DNA of 64,000 nucleotides from Dasypus novemcinctus. Taxonomy: Eukaryota > Chordata > Mammalia > Cingulata > Dasypodidae. The notes under the pieces are model-generated. The model was not told the DNA's origin and made no database searches. It saw only the letters and a program-made list of their open reading frames with translations. The DNA is taken from the NCBI RefSeq assembly GCF_030445035.2, contig NC_080695.1, positions 186,001 to 250,000 on the forward strand. The letters are read 5' to 3'. Positions 33,640-45,087 of this stretch are shown here, piece by piece (within the stretch, counting starts at the first letter, position 1; the number at the start of each line of letters is the position of its first letter). The position numbers and the translations under genes are program-made.

Positions 33640-34400
33640 TTTAGCATTTCTTGGAGGTTAGGATTCTTACTGGCATGCTCTCTTAATTTCTGTTTCTCTG
33701 TGACTATTTTGAACTCTCCATCATGTTTGAATGCCAGCTTTGCTGGATAGAGAATTCTTGTCTGAAAGGTTGTGGTTTTGTTTGGTTTTTTTTTGTACTT
33801 TAACTATGTCTTGCCACTGTCTTCTTGGCCCCACGGTTTCAGATGAAAAATCAGCACTTAATCTTATTGAGTTTCCCTTGTATGTGGTGGTTCTCTTTTC
33901 TCTTGCTGCCTTCAGTATTTTCTCTTTGTCTTGAACATTGGAGAGTTTGACAAGTATAAGTCTTGGAGCAGGCCTGTTGGGATTTATGCTGTTTGGGGTG
34001 TGCTGTGCTTCCTGGACATGTACATCCATCTCCATCAATAGGGCTGGGAAGTTTTCAGTCATTATTTCCTTCAACTCCCTTTCTGTCCCCTTTCCGTTCT
34101 CTTCTCCCTCTGGGTTCCCTATAATGCGTATGCTTGTATATTTTGTGTTGTCATTCAAATCCCTAAGGCAAGTCCCTGCTGGATATTTTCTGTCTTTTTA
34201 TCTATCAATTTTACAATGTTTGATTGCAGGTATTCTGTCTGCCACATCACTAATTCTTTCCTCTGCCTCCTCAAATCTGCTGTTATGTGCTTCCAGTGTA
34301 TTTTTGATTTCTTGGATTGTGCCACTCATCACCATCATCAATCATATCCATTATCTTTTTATGTATGTTTACACTTTCTTCAGTATGCTCCTCTAGTGTT
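33640..34400 (-). pseudogene. L1 ORF1 remnant
   Basis: The clearest open part (33,721-34,158) keeps [41 protein letters not shown] and RRQWQDIVKV, homologous to ORF1p residues about 140-270 of the intact L1. The N-terminal coiled-coil half is broken by stops and then by a SINE at 34,404. Confidence 0.85.
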
Positions 34401-34403
34401 TTC

Positions 34404-34814
34404 TTTTTTTTTTTTAAGATTTATTTTATTTATTTCTCCCCCCCGCCTTGGTTGTCTGTTCTCTGTGTCTGTTTGCTGCGTGATGTTCTTTGTCTGCTTC
34501 TGTTGTTGACAGCGGCAGAGGAATCTGTGTTTCTTTTTGTTGCATCATCTTGTTGTGTCTGCTCTCCATGTGTGCGGTGCCATTCCTGGGTAAGCTACAC
34601 TCTCTTTCACACTGGGCGACTCTCCGTACGGGGTGCACCCCTTGTGCATGGGGCTCCCCTACATGGGGACACCCCTGTGTGGCATGGCATTCCTTGCACC
34701 CATCAGCACTGCACATGGGCCAGCTCCACACGGGTCAAGGAGGCCCAGTGTTTGAACCGTGGACCTGTCATGTGGTAGGCAGATGCCCTTACCCCTGGGC
34801 CAAGTCTGCTTCCC
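34404..34814 (-). mobile_element. tRNA-derived SINE in old L1
   Basis: Poly(T) at 34,404-34,415 is followed leftward-to-rightward by the complement of the tail, body and tRNA-like head (minus strand GGGAAGCAGACTTGGCCC). It interrupts L1 ORF1. The target duplication is not clean. Confidence 0.78.
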
Positions 34815-34870
34815 ATGTCCTCCTGTTTCTTGGGATGGTTTGTAATTTTTTGTTGCTGTCTGGTCATCTT

Positions 34871-35455
34871 CTTTTTACTTTTTTTTCTTCTTTATTTTCT
34901 TTTAAATGTTACATTCCAAAAATATGAGGTCCCCATATACCCCCCACACCCCCCACCCCATTCCTCCCACGTCAACCGACTCTTCCATCCTCGTGGCACA
35001 TTCACTGAATCTGGGTGAATACATTTTGGAGCACTGTTGCACCACATGGACAGTGGTCCACATTGTAGTTTACACTCTCCCCCATTCCACCCAGTGGGGA
35101 ATGGCAGGACACACCATGTCCAGCATCTGTCCCTGCAGCACCACCCAGGATAACTCCAAATCCTGAAAAAGTGCCCACATCATATCTCTTCTTCCCTTTC
35201 CCACCATCAGCAGCTACCGTGGCCACTTTCTCTACATCAATATTACAATTTCTTCCCTTACTAATCACAATAGTTCCCCAGCAGAACACCAGTAAGTCCA
35301 CTCTAATCCATACTCTATTCCTCCATCCTGTGGACCCTGGGATGGTGATGTCCAGTCCCCCTCCACATCAAGAGGGGGCTTAGATTCCACATGGACGATG
35401 GATGCAATTCTCCTGCTTGCCGTTGTAGGCACTCTTGGCTCCTTGGTGTGGTGGT
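34871..35455 (-). mobile_element. 5'-truncated L1 nested in old L1
   Basis: The element starts with a T-rich tail and L1 3'-UTR text (GAGGTCCCCATATACCC, then a C-rich tract) and runs about 585 bp. TCTGGTCATCTT flanks it at 34,859-34,870 and 35,456-35,467, a 12-bp target-site duplication. It lies between the SINE at 34,404 and the 5' part of the older L1. Confidence 0.82.
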
Positions 35456-35710
35456 TCTGGTCATCTTTTTATCTTGATGGCTTTATTCAGATGTTTAGCT
35501 TCTCTCTCTAGGGTTTTATTTAACTGCTGTTTCTGTGTGTGTTAAGTTTTCTTTGTTTTTCTTGATCTATTTCCTTGCTGTTTTCTATGTTCCCTTGAAG
35601 GACAAAGATTAGGGTCAGAGAAAGCAAAAGAGGTAAGAAAAGAAAGAGGATAAGAGTAATAATAATAGTAAAAGTTAGAAGAGTTATCATATAAGACCTA
35701 GGAAAATGAA

Positions 35711-36119
35711 TTTTTTTAAGGATTTATTTTATTTATTTCTCTCCCTTTTCCCCCATTATCTGCTTTCTGTGTCCATTCACTGTGAGTTCTACTGTGTCTG
35801 CTTGCATTATCCGGTGGCACTGGGAAACTGCATCTTTTTTTGTTGTGTCATTTTGCTGCATCAGCTCTCCGTGAGCATGGCCCCACTCTGGGGTAGGCTG
35901 AGCTTTTTTCACACAGGGCGGCTCTCTTTGTGGGGTGCACTCCTTGTGTATGGGGCACCCCTCCACCGGGGCACCCCTGTGTGGCATGGTACTCCCTGTA
36001 CACAGCAGCTCTGCGCAAGGGCCAGCTCACCACATGGGTCAGGAGGCCCTGGGGATTGAACCCTGGACCCTCCATATGGTAGACAGATGCACTCTCGGTT
36101 GAGCCACGTCCGCTTCCCT
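35711..36119 (-). mobile_element. tRNA-derived SINE in old L1 5' UTR
   Basis: Poly(T) lies at 35,711 and the tRNA-like head near 36,100 (minus strand GGGAAGCGGACGTGGCTC). GAAAATGAA at 35,702-35,710 and GAAAACGAA at 36,120-36,128 form a 9-bp duplication with one mismatch. Confidence 0.82.
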
Positions 36120-36640
36120 GAAAACGAATGTTTAATAATGTAAGCAGTGTAGAGTAATAGGAATGAAAAAGTGGAGAACCTACAATGAAATGAGATACTG
36201 AATAGAGAAAATATATATAATGAATTAAAAGGCCAGAATGATGAGGAGAGAGAGAAAGACAAAAGAAAGGACAAAAAGGAAAAAATTGATAAAAAAAGAA
36301 AACAGAATAGACAAAATAGAAATAAAAGACAGAAAAATGGTGGACTAAACAATGAGAGGCAGAATGTAAGAACAACCAGAGAGAGCGGAAGGTAGGAAGA
36401 TGAAGGAAGGAAAGGAGCCTTGGCATACAAAATCAGTGTCCACAGAACGGGGAAATCAAGGGAACAAGGAACAGGCCAGCAGCACCGAATTGAGAAGAAA
36501 AAAAAGGGGTGGAGTGGGGGAAGAAAGAGGGAATAAAAACAAACAAACAAACCCACAGCAAGCATCAAAGAAAACCTCAGGACGAGCAGCCTCCCCTCTA
36601 GGCCCTGAGGGGCTTCTCTGGCTGCAGTGCTCATCTCTCA

Positions 36641-37334
36641 CTTCCCTTCAGCCTGCCCTCCGCAGGTTCTGAAGCAGATTTTAGCAAGTAAACTAAGTCA
36701 GATTTTCTTCTTAGGGAAAATAAGAGACCCAGGAGAAGTTAATTCAAGGATAACGCCTATATTTTCCCCATCCTAAAGTATCTCTGGATGGTGGATGTCC
36801 TGGTGGGCAGCACTACTCTAAGAGGAGCGGGAATTGAACGTGGGGCCCCGTGTATTCAAGGCAGAAACCCCCACTGAGCTAAGCTTCTTTGGAAAACTGT
36901 CCTGTCGCCTCCCTGGGTGGGGTGGCTCTTGAATTGTGTGGATACTGCGGATCTGGAGCCCTCCCTGCCCCTCTCTATTTCCACTGTTTTCTCTCCAGGG
37001 CAGCAGGTGCAGTTCCCTTTTGAAATTCACATGGGACCCTGGTGGACTCAACTCATCTCAGAAAAAAATGCCTCTCAGCCCTCTTTGAGAGCAACCCCTC
37101 CTCCAAGGGGACCCTAAATAGGCTCTTGGAAGCTTATTAAGCGCTTCCTACTGCTTGTCTCCCTTAGAGGAGTTGACATTTTGGTAGTTTTCAGCCTGGA
37201 CCAGTCAGAGGCCTGACTCCGCCCTCCCCCAGGCCAGGTCCTCCACCTCCGACAGTTAGGGCCATCAGGTGCCCCGCCTCCCCTGTGCCGCCTTGAACCA
37301 CTGTGTGCTCCCCAAAGGCCAAAGGGGGTCCAAA
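36641..37334. other. Unassigned sequence between L1 segments
   Basis: This is mixed composition with no recognised exon or repeat boundary. Part may be the extreme 5' end of the old L1, and part may be host DNA. Confidence 0.35.
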
Positions 37335-38585
37335 AATGTTTGGACATTTTCATAGTGGTTATGGTTGGGAATGATGACTTGGGGAGTGCTGAGTTCCTGG
37401 GCAGGGGAGCTGTGTATACATTCCCTAATGGAACTGCAACAATCCCCCGAGTGCAATGACTAAGACCAATAAGGAAGGATGGTCCAACAATGAGCCCTTG
37501 ATGCTAATGACTACGCTTGTGAGCCTGTGTGCCTGAAATAAGAACTAGGCCTAGAGCTGCAGGGATCCTAAGAGTTACCTCCCGGGAGCCTCTGTGTTGC
37601 TCAAATGTGGCCAGTCTTGAAGCCAAACTCAGCATGTAAATGCATTGCCTTCCCCCCAGCATGGGACATGACTCCTAGGGATGAACCTCCCTGGCACCAA
37701 GGGATTACTACCAAGTACCAGCTTATGATGTGGCTGGAGAAGGACCTTGAATAAAAGGGTCAGCTCAGACCAGCAGAATATCTCAGCCTACATGTAATAT
37801 CTGGAGCTAAAAATGCTTTTTAACCTGCAATAAAAGGGGGAAATGGAAAGGACAAATGAGTTTATATGACTATGAGTCTCAAAAAAAAGAGCCAGAAGGT
37901 CATCATAGGGGTCGCCCTTATGCACACCTCAGCAGAGTCCCAGAGACAGCTAAAGTAGATCCAACCCCAGGTATTGGTTCTTCTGAGGGCTACAGAGACC
38001 CACAGGTTCTATGGTCATGGCAGATGGACTTCAGTGCCATGTCAGTTGGCCCTACTTTGGAGTTTTTGTTCCTGAGTGTGATGGAGCTGGACTCAGATGT
38101 GATCTTTGTTCACAAGCCTCTCCAGTCACTTTTATCGGACCTGTGATTGGTGCTGGGGTTTAGTGTATACTCAGGAGACCTGAATTTCTGGACTGTCCAT
38201 GTGATAGCCAGGCGCTGAGCCTCAACAGACTTACAACTCCTACCCTCAGGTTTATTGGACTTACCCCAACCAGCTAACAGGGAGGTGAAGAAGGTCAACC
38301 ACCATACCAGGGAGCCAAGAGTGCCTACAACTGCAAGCAGGAGAATTGCATCCATCATCCAAGTGGAATCTAAGCACCCTCTTGATATAGAGGTGGAATG
38401 GACATAACCATCCCAGTGTCCACAGAATGGAGGAAAAGTGTTTGGACTAGAGCAGACTTACCGATATTCTATTCTGGAACTATTGTGATTAGTAATGGAA
38501 GTAAATGTAGCACTGAGATGGAGAAAGTGGCCATGGTGGCTGCTGAGGGTAGGGAGTGGGAAGAAGAGATGTGATGTGGAGGAAG
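37335..38585 (+). mobile_element. L1 3' UTR segment, plus strand, second copy
   Basis: It is similar in order and wording to 26,835-28,150, including GGGAGTGCTGAGTTCCT and CCCCCAGCATGGGACATGAC. It ends abruptly at about 38,585 where GC-rich locus DNA starts, without a poly(A) tail. The two plus-strand segments are direct repeats about 10.4 kb apart on either side of the old minus-strand L1. Confidence 0.6.
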
Positions 38586-39453
38586 GGGGTGCACGGAGGA
38601 AGGGGGTCCCAGCAGGGACCGGCGTGTGGTGTGGCGCTGCAGCCTGGGGGGTTCTCTGAGCCAGGCGTGGCCCTCGGTGCCCGGGTCCTGAGCAGCTGAG
38701 CCTGGCTCAGGCAGAGGCCGTCGGTAGGTGAAGGAGAACAGGGGTCTTGTCAGGGCGGGACGACGGGGCTGGGGTCCGGGTGGGGAGAGCTCCCAGCCCC
38801 TCCCTCTACCACCACCCAGAGACAGTCAGGTGCAGAGGCGTCCCTGGGCGAGGGGCCCAGGTGGGCAGGCCACTCCCTGCCGACGCTCAGGCCGCCCGGG
38901 TCCGGGTTCGGGGACCCCCAACTGGCCGGGAGGACATCTCTAGGAGGGAGGGGCGCTCTGGGCAGGTGACGGCCCTGTGCCCGTGTCCCTCCCATCAGGG
39001 AGGAGGGGCTAGGTGTGGCCAGGTGTGGGGCCCCACGGCCACTGCATGGGGCTCCTCTGGACAGCAGGCCGAGACCGCTGGGGGTCAAGGGCTTGGGAGG
39101 GAGCCACGTGCTGGGGTGCAGGGTGGGGGATCCCCAAGTCCTGGAGGTCCTTGAGTTAGGGGGGGCCGAGGATGTCAGGGGGGTGGGATCCCTGTCCGGT
39201 CACAGGACTCCTCGCCCACTCTCCATCAGGCATGCAGGCCTCAGGCCCCAGGAGCTGGACCTCCCCCTCCTGCAGGGGCAGGGTGAGCCGGGCCGGGCCT
39301 GAGCCGTACCCACCAGGGCCACGAGCCTGTCCCCACCAAGCCCGCCTGGGGGCCAAGGTGAGCTGCTCCAGCCTGCAGGGCTCCGCAGCTGAGCCCAGCC
39401 TGAGCACGCACGGGCAAGGAGGCAGAGCCGGGCCCGAGCCCCCCAAGGAGTAT
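38586..39453. other. GC-rich DNA beside psiC, no exon recognised
   Basis: Locus-type GC-rich DNA. I looked for the last two protease exons of psiC here on the minus strand and found no convincing match. Confidence 0.4.
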
Positions 39454-40690
39454 TTTATTGGGAAAGTACAGGGAGGTGGCCCCCCCAAACCCAGAAGGGA
39501 GGCGAGGAAGCCAAGTGTGCAGAGTCAGCGGCCCTGGGCCTGAGTTCTAATTCAGCCCCGGAAAAGCCTCTTACCCCACCCTAGCCTGACTGCCCATAGC
39601 AGGTGGGGGCACAGCAGCTGCACCCAGTGCCATCATTGGGACCAGACGTGGACTTCCCAGGATGCCTTCCAGGACAGTCCGGAGCAGGAGGCCAGGGGTG
39701 CTCCAGCCAGGGGCCTGTACGTACCCCCACTACGCACCCCCCAGGCCTGGCTTCCGTCCAGGCCTCCTGAGCTCTCCGTGGAGCCCGAGGTACCCCCAGC
39801 TGGCCACCCAGCACTTCTTCCCGGGGATGAGCACCCACGTGTGGAGCGTGAGAGTAACCAGGTGGACGCACTCTGAGAGCGCCATGGGGGTGCTCAGTTC
39901 TAGCAGGACAACGACTGCGCCCCCCGCGGCTGAGGCTGGCGTTGAACTTGGGGTGCTGGATGACCTGAGTCAGCCTCGCCAGCCAGTCGTGCTCCTAGAG
40001 CCGCAGCTGCCCCCCTGGACCCTGCATTTCTGTGGTTCTGACGCCATCCTGGGGACAGAGCAGGAGCTTCTCAGGGCCAGCATCGGGGGGCCCCCCAGGG
40101 GCTCGGAGCCAGGGGCAGCCCCTGGGCCCTCAGGAGCAGTTAGGGTCCATCGGCCTCGGGCCGCCCCCAGGCCAGGACCCGTCCCACACTTCCCAGTGCC
40201 CCCTCTGTGCACTCCCACCCCCACCACGGGTCGGGGTCACTCCCGGCACAGCACAGTGGGCCGCGGGCAGCACCCAGTGGGGGTGGATGGGGGGCCCCGC
40301 ACACACGCCCCCAGCGGTTCTGTTCGTCCCTGAAGACCCTCAGGCTGACCTGCCACGGCCACTTCGCGGGGGGCGTCAGACCCCTGGAGCTCGGCAGTGA
40401 GCCGGCCCTTTCCAGGGGGCGCTCCCAGCCCAACCCCCGAGGCAGGAGAGGCCTGGGGCCAGGGCCAGTCAGAGAGGCTGGGGAGGGGTCGGGCCTCACC
40501 CAGGGAGGGCGGGCACCGAGCCCCCCAGGCAGGGCAGGGCCAGGGGCAGCAGCCGCAGCAGCTGCAGGGGAGGCGCGGGTGGGTGGGGAGGCCAGGGCGC
40601 CCCGGCTGGGGGCGAGGGCAGGGGTCTGGGCAGAGGCTCCTTCCCGTGCCAGGTCTCTGCCAAGCTCTGCTCCGGGGTCCTGAGCGCCCC
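39454..40690 (-). pseudogene. Mastin-like serine protease pseudogene (psiC)
   Basis: Three exon remnants are clear. The signal exon (about 40,508-40,555) reads as the intact gene's (LLRLLPLALPCLGGS), but its start codon is CTG. The His exon (about 40,245-40,410) keeps [11 protein letters not shown] and, after a frameshift, HPHWVLPAAHC; the IVGG activation site is lost and the donor is GGGAGT. The Asp exon (about 39,775-40,048) has TAG in the first motif (QLRL stop EHDW), a scrambled Asp segment and a decayed end. The region matching the non-coding first exon has lost both the GATAAA element and the donor. The last two exons are not found. An AATAAA at 39,454-39,459 (minus) may be an old poly(A) signal. 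It is the most degraded unit and lies just inside the right arm. Confidence 0.85.
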
Positions 40691-40994
40691 TTCAAGCCCC
40701 GAGCCCAGGAAGTGGACGGGGTGGGGAGGGGCGTGGGGCTCCCAGCACCCCTCCCTGGCTCAGGCCCCTCAGAGCAGACAGGTGCCTGGGGACGCAGGGA
40801 CCAGAACTGACCCGGGACCCCCTTTGGTGTTGCTCCCAAGCGGGAGGAAACAGAGGGGGGGCACTGGCGGGTCTAAACGCCCCAGACAGCGGGGCTGCTG
40901 GGCCCGCGGACGGGGGGGTCCCAGTGACAGGAGAAAGGAGCCCACCCGGTCCCCGCCCAGGCCCAGGGCCCCTGCGGACCAGAGCTCAGTCTCG

Positions 40995-43900
40995 CTGCTG
41001 TGCGCCAGCCCCGGGCCCGTGGCCGCCTGCCCTCCCCGCGCCCAGCGCCCGCCGCGCAGCCAGCCCGAGGGCAGGGGGGCCAGGGGCAGGTGAGGGGACA
41101 CAGCCCCGCGGGGCCAGGGGCGGGCACGGGGCGCGGGCGTGCCGGGGGTTCCCCTAGCAGCGCGGGGGCGTCTGGTCTGAGCCCCCCACGCCTCTCCTGG
41201 GGCGCGGGGAGGGTTCGCGGTCTCGGGGTGGGGGCGAGGGTGGGGCGGTTCTTCCGACGCCGGGGCAGCGGGGAAGGGTCCCGGGGCCGTCCCTGCTGGG
41301 CCCGGAAACGGAGACGACGCCCCAGGAAGGGGGGCGCCCCCACCACAAGGTCACAAGGTCCCTGCCGCCCCGCGGCCCCTCCTGCTGCCCCAGGACCTAG
41401 GCCCGCCCCCGCGGCCACCAGGGCCCCCCCGCCGCCTTCCAGCACTGGGGTCCCGGCCCCGGGGGAGGGTCCTTCCCATTGGCTGAGCCCCGGTCCTGTG
41501 ACTACTCGAAGCCCGAGGGACACCCCCGAGGAGGGCGCCCCAAACTCAGGGAGGGCTCAGAGGCTGGACACGCACACAGGGACAAGCGGGCAGCGTGGCC
41601 CAGCGCAGACCCCTGCGGGCCTGGGGGGCGGGACCTGAGGCGGAGGAGGGGGAGGGGACCAATGTGGGGGGCGACGGGGTGGGGCCGGGCTCCTGGGCGG
41701 TGGGGGCGGGGAGAAGCGGTACAGGCTGTGGGAGAGGGGTCTGGGGGCGTGGTCGTGGGTGGTGGGCGGGGCGTGCGGCTCTTCTTGCCTATTTGCAGCT
41801 GTGAGAGCCTCGGGAGAGGTGGGCTGGGGACTCTCTCCCGCGTGTCCCTAGAGACCTCCCAGGTTAAGCCCCCGAGTGGGCACCCTGGGGGCCAGCTGGG
41901 TGCAGGGAGAGCCCCGAGGAGAGGGGAGGCGGCTGACCCCGCCCCTGGGACCCGGGTGGACCTGAGCCTTTACAACCTGAAATGCCACATGGGCTCAGAA
42001 AGGCTCCTGGCAGGGACTGGGGGTGAGGCCCTGGGTGTCCCCAAAAGCTGAGCTCTGCCTCCCGGGTCCTCAGGAGGCGGACAGGGGTGAGGGGCTGCCA
42101 GGTCCCCGAGGGCATTTCGTACCCAAGCCTGACTTGCCTTTGATGAGCAGCGCAGTGTGGGGGTGAGGAGGGGAGCCCGGGCCCCTCTCCCCAGCCCCAG
42201 AGGCCCAGGACGGCCGTGCGGAGACCCCCACGAGCTACGCAGCACCCCAGGCCATCTCTGGGCTCCGTGTGCTGACGGAAAGCCCTGTGGCCGGGACTTG
42301 GTGAGCACTGCCCTGGGAGCACCAGCTGAGGAGCCCCCTCGGGGGTGAGCGCGTGGCCCGTCCTTCCCACCCGCGGCCCCTCGTGCGAATCCTGCGTGTC
42401 CGTGGGTGTTAGGTAGGGGCAGAGCAGGTGGGAGTGGGAGACCCCGCGCGGGTTCCTCCAAGTTAACAGGCCTCCCCTGCCCAACAAGCCCCCTCCTCGG
42501 CATAGACCCCAAAGAGCGGGAGCAGACTCAGGCCCCAGCCACGCAGCCCTTGCACGCCCGCCCTCGCACACCAGCCTGCGCACGCCAGCTCACAGCAGCA
42601 TCCTCGCAATCGCCCGCAGGCAGGAAGCACCCACGCGTCCATCCGTGGACGAGGGACAAACAAGATGTGCCCGTCCCCACCCGGGATGTGAACTAAGGGC
42701 GGAGGTGCTGGCCAGGCCTCCACCCAATGCACCCTGACGATAGGGTGCTGGGGAGACGGCAGGGAGGGCCTGTGCGCATCCAGGCTCCAGCGGCCTCGGG
42801 TAGACGTTCACAGGGGGCGGGAAGGAGATTCGAGGTGACGGGGTGGGGAGGAAGGGGGAGATACTGCTCAGGGGGTGGGGGCTTCTGTGTGGGCGGGCGG
42901 TGGGGACGAGGGCACGACACTGTGACGCGACTGAGCCCGCTGAATGTAGCTCCACAGTGGTCTAGTGGGAAATGGTGTTTTATGTTCCCCATGAGATGAA
43001 ATATAAACTAGGAAAGATGGAAAAAGGAGGAGAAACTAGCCACGGGTCTGTGCCCCCTGCCCTTGGCTCACCCCCAGCCCAGCCCCCTCCACCAGCGTCA
43101 CCCCTAGAGACGCAGGCTCTGGGCTCAGGGTGCCTCGAGAGGGCCAGGCAGGGCTGGGAGCAGAGACCCAAGTCCACGCTGGGGGCCCTGCTGGCCAATG
43201 CAGCCTCACACGGTGGACCTTGGGGGCCACGGCGCACCCGACACATGGGATGAGCCACGGAGGAGTCAATGTGGACCAGATGGGACTTTTAAATCCAAAG
43301 CTGAGAATTTGGTGCCAGGACAGGAGGACATCTCGAGACGTGGCTGGGGACGTGGCCAAGGAGGGGAGGGGCGGGAGGACTGGTGGGGGACGCAGGGGCC
43401 ACCAGCTCCCACCCTCCACACCACAGGGTCCGCCGGGGGACTGTCCCTGTTAGCTCCACACCTGCTCTGGGAAAGACAAGGAGGAAGGAGAGAAAAAAGG
43501 GAAGGACAAAGAGAAAAGGGGGTGAGGAGGTAAGAGGGGAGGGAGAGGGACGGCAGGTGTCTTCTGGTGGCTGTGGCACCGAGGCCCGACCCCCTGAGCA
43601 TGGCGGCATCGGTGGGGCAGGAGCCTGGAAGCCTCCCTGCCCACCTGGGCACCCCTGGAAGGCTCCCCGAAGCGGTACAGGCCCCCCAGATGCTCCCCCA
43701 GTCCACACACGCCGCCTCTGTGAGCCAGAGTTTAATGAGCCTCAGGTAGCACGTGGGGGTCCCTGGGGTCCTGGCCGCCGCCCCCAGCTGCCCCTGCGCA
43801 TCCTCTCTGCTCACCTTCCAGCTCAGGAGAGCGCGGGTGCTGGGAGTCCAGGGCAGGGGTGTGGAGGCAGGGCCAGCCGGATGGGGGAGGAAGCGGGGTG

Positions 43901-44905
43901 TCCGCGAGGAAGGCGAGGGGCTTCCCCCCCGCTGGCCGGCCCATGAGGGACGTACTGGGGACCCAGGACCCGCAGCTCGTCACGCGGGTGTGCACCCCAG
44001 GGAGGCCCTGGTGGGCGCAGAAATGTTTCCAGCTCACGGCGCCCACCTGCAGCCAGGGGCAGCTCCAGCGGCAGACCAGGGGCCCCGGAGTCACGCTGTG
44101 GGGGGGGAAGGACTCACCCGACATTTCCCCTGCACCCACCCAGCCTGCACCCACCATCACAGGCTGGGGCCAACTCCACGGGCTGGGGGGGCATGGAAGA
44201 GGGATACTGGACGGCACTGCAGGGGGACCAGGGGCACTGGAGGGGGAACTGGGGGGGCACTGAAAGGGGACTGGGGGGCACAGAATAGGGGGGCTGGGTG
44301 CAGAGAATAGGGGGGCTGGGGGGCACAGAGGGGGTCTGGCAGAGCATGGGAGGGAAAGGGCAGAGCTGGGGGGCATGGAAGGCAGAGGTGGGCTGGGGGT
44401 ACCTGGCAGGAGTCACAGCCTGGGACCCCGGGGCACCGCATGTCACCCCCGATGGCCCTCCCCGTCTTCTCCAGTCCTGGGGATGGGGCCCCGAGCTAGC
44501 TCAGCTCTGGTTCAAGGACACGCACCTCTCAGCCCCAGCCCCTCTGCTCCCCCACCCCCTATGCCACATGGCCCGGGGCACCCCGCTGGAAGCCACTCAC
44601 GGCTCCATGCAGTGGGCGGCGGTTAGCAGCCACTGGGGGTGCACGAGGGAGCCCCCATACACGTGCTCCCACTGCCGAGAACTTTGATCATAGAACCTCA
44701 GGCTGACCTGCCAGGGGGACTTCCTGCCCGAGACGTCACGTCCCCCCACGATGCCCCCCAGCTGATGCCCCAGGCCGGGATCTGGGGGAGCAGGTTGAGG
44801 GGGTGTCAGGGGCCCAGGCCACGGTCTCCCCAAGCTCGGAGCAAGCCAAGCTCTTCCCCGCCTCCCTGCGGCTGCTCCCAGGGGCCCAGGCAGCCAGGGC
44901 GGTGG
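40995..44905. repeat. Right arm of large inverted duplication
   Basis: This is the reverse complement of 1 to about 3,945. It is nearly identical between 42,779 and 44,905, and roughly 90 percent by eye between 40,995 and 42,778. The copy may extend to the right of 44,905, but the partner is outside the window. The inner end lies about 300 bp from psiC. Confidence 0.93.
41000..41780. promoter_or_regulatory. CpG-rich block with CCAAT motif (right arm)
   Basis: This is the inverted copy of the block at 3,120-3,930. The CCAAT core survives as CCTTCCCATTGGCTG near 41,473, while surrounding sequence has diverged with small insertions and deletions. There is no coding conservation between the two copies. 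Confidence 0.45.
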
Positions 44906-44982
44906 TGGGGGTCAGGACTCACCTGGGGTCACGGGCACAGGGCCCCCAGGCTGGGCGGGGCCAGGAGCAGCAGCCGCAGCAT
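43731..44982 (-). pseudogene. Mastin-like serine protease pseudogene, right copy (psiA')
   Basis: This is the inverted, near-identical copy of psiA. It adds the signal exon (44,923-44,982): MLRLLLLAPPSLGALCP, then TGA. The exon is 60 nt where the intact gene has 61, so the frame is lost. The acceptor AG before the start codon, present in the intact gene, is missing here. The His exon is 44,601-44,781, the remnant with CDSCQ is 44,403 to about 44,475, and the last exon starts at 44,095 with the same 2-nt shortage in GDSGGP as psiA. The catalytic-Asp exon is absent. ATTAAA is at 43,731-43,736. The shared lesions mean the gene was already broken before duplication, or the copies have been homogenised since. 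Confidence 0.9.
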
Positions 44983-45080
44983 TGGGGAGAGGCGGGCGGG
45001 GAACACTCGGCTTCTGGGGGGACGGGACGGGGGCAGCTTCCCCGGGAGGGCGCGCTCTCCCCCACCTCCAGGCTCAGCCC

Positions 45081-45087
45081 CCTTATC
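45081..45087 (-). promoter_or_regulatory. GATA-type TATA element of psiA'
   Basis: Minus-strand GATAAGG lies about 100 bp before the psiA' start codon. It corresponds to GATAAAGG in the intact gene and GGATAAATGG in psiB, and is one base away from the TATA-like form. Confidence 0.5.

Larger units (their letters stand above)
28340..36640 (-). mobile_element. Old nearly complete L1, interrupted by later insertions
   Basis: On the minus strand this carries part of a 3' UTR, a stop-ridden ORF2 (28,785 to about 32,930), an ORF1 remnant (33,640-34,400) and a purine-rich 5' UTR (about 35,470-36,640) like that of the full-length L1. Later insertions sit inside it: SINEs at 31,690, 34,404 and 35,711, a solo LTR at 32,946 and a truncated L1 at 34,871. 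The nesting order shows it is older than all of them. Confidence 0.78.

Noticed and set aside
28340-36640. Second active L1
   Set aside because: ORF1 and ORF2 are full of stops and frameshifts and are split by SINEs, an LTR and another L1.
39156-39488. Last exon of psiC
   Set aside because: A 110-codon minus-strand frame next to an AATAAA was checked. It has no GDSGGP, WGxxC or terminal WIxxxV-like motif.
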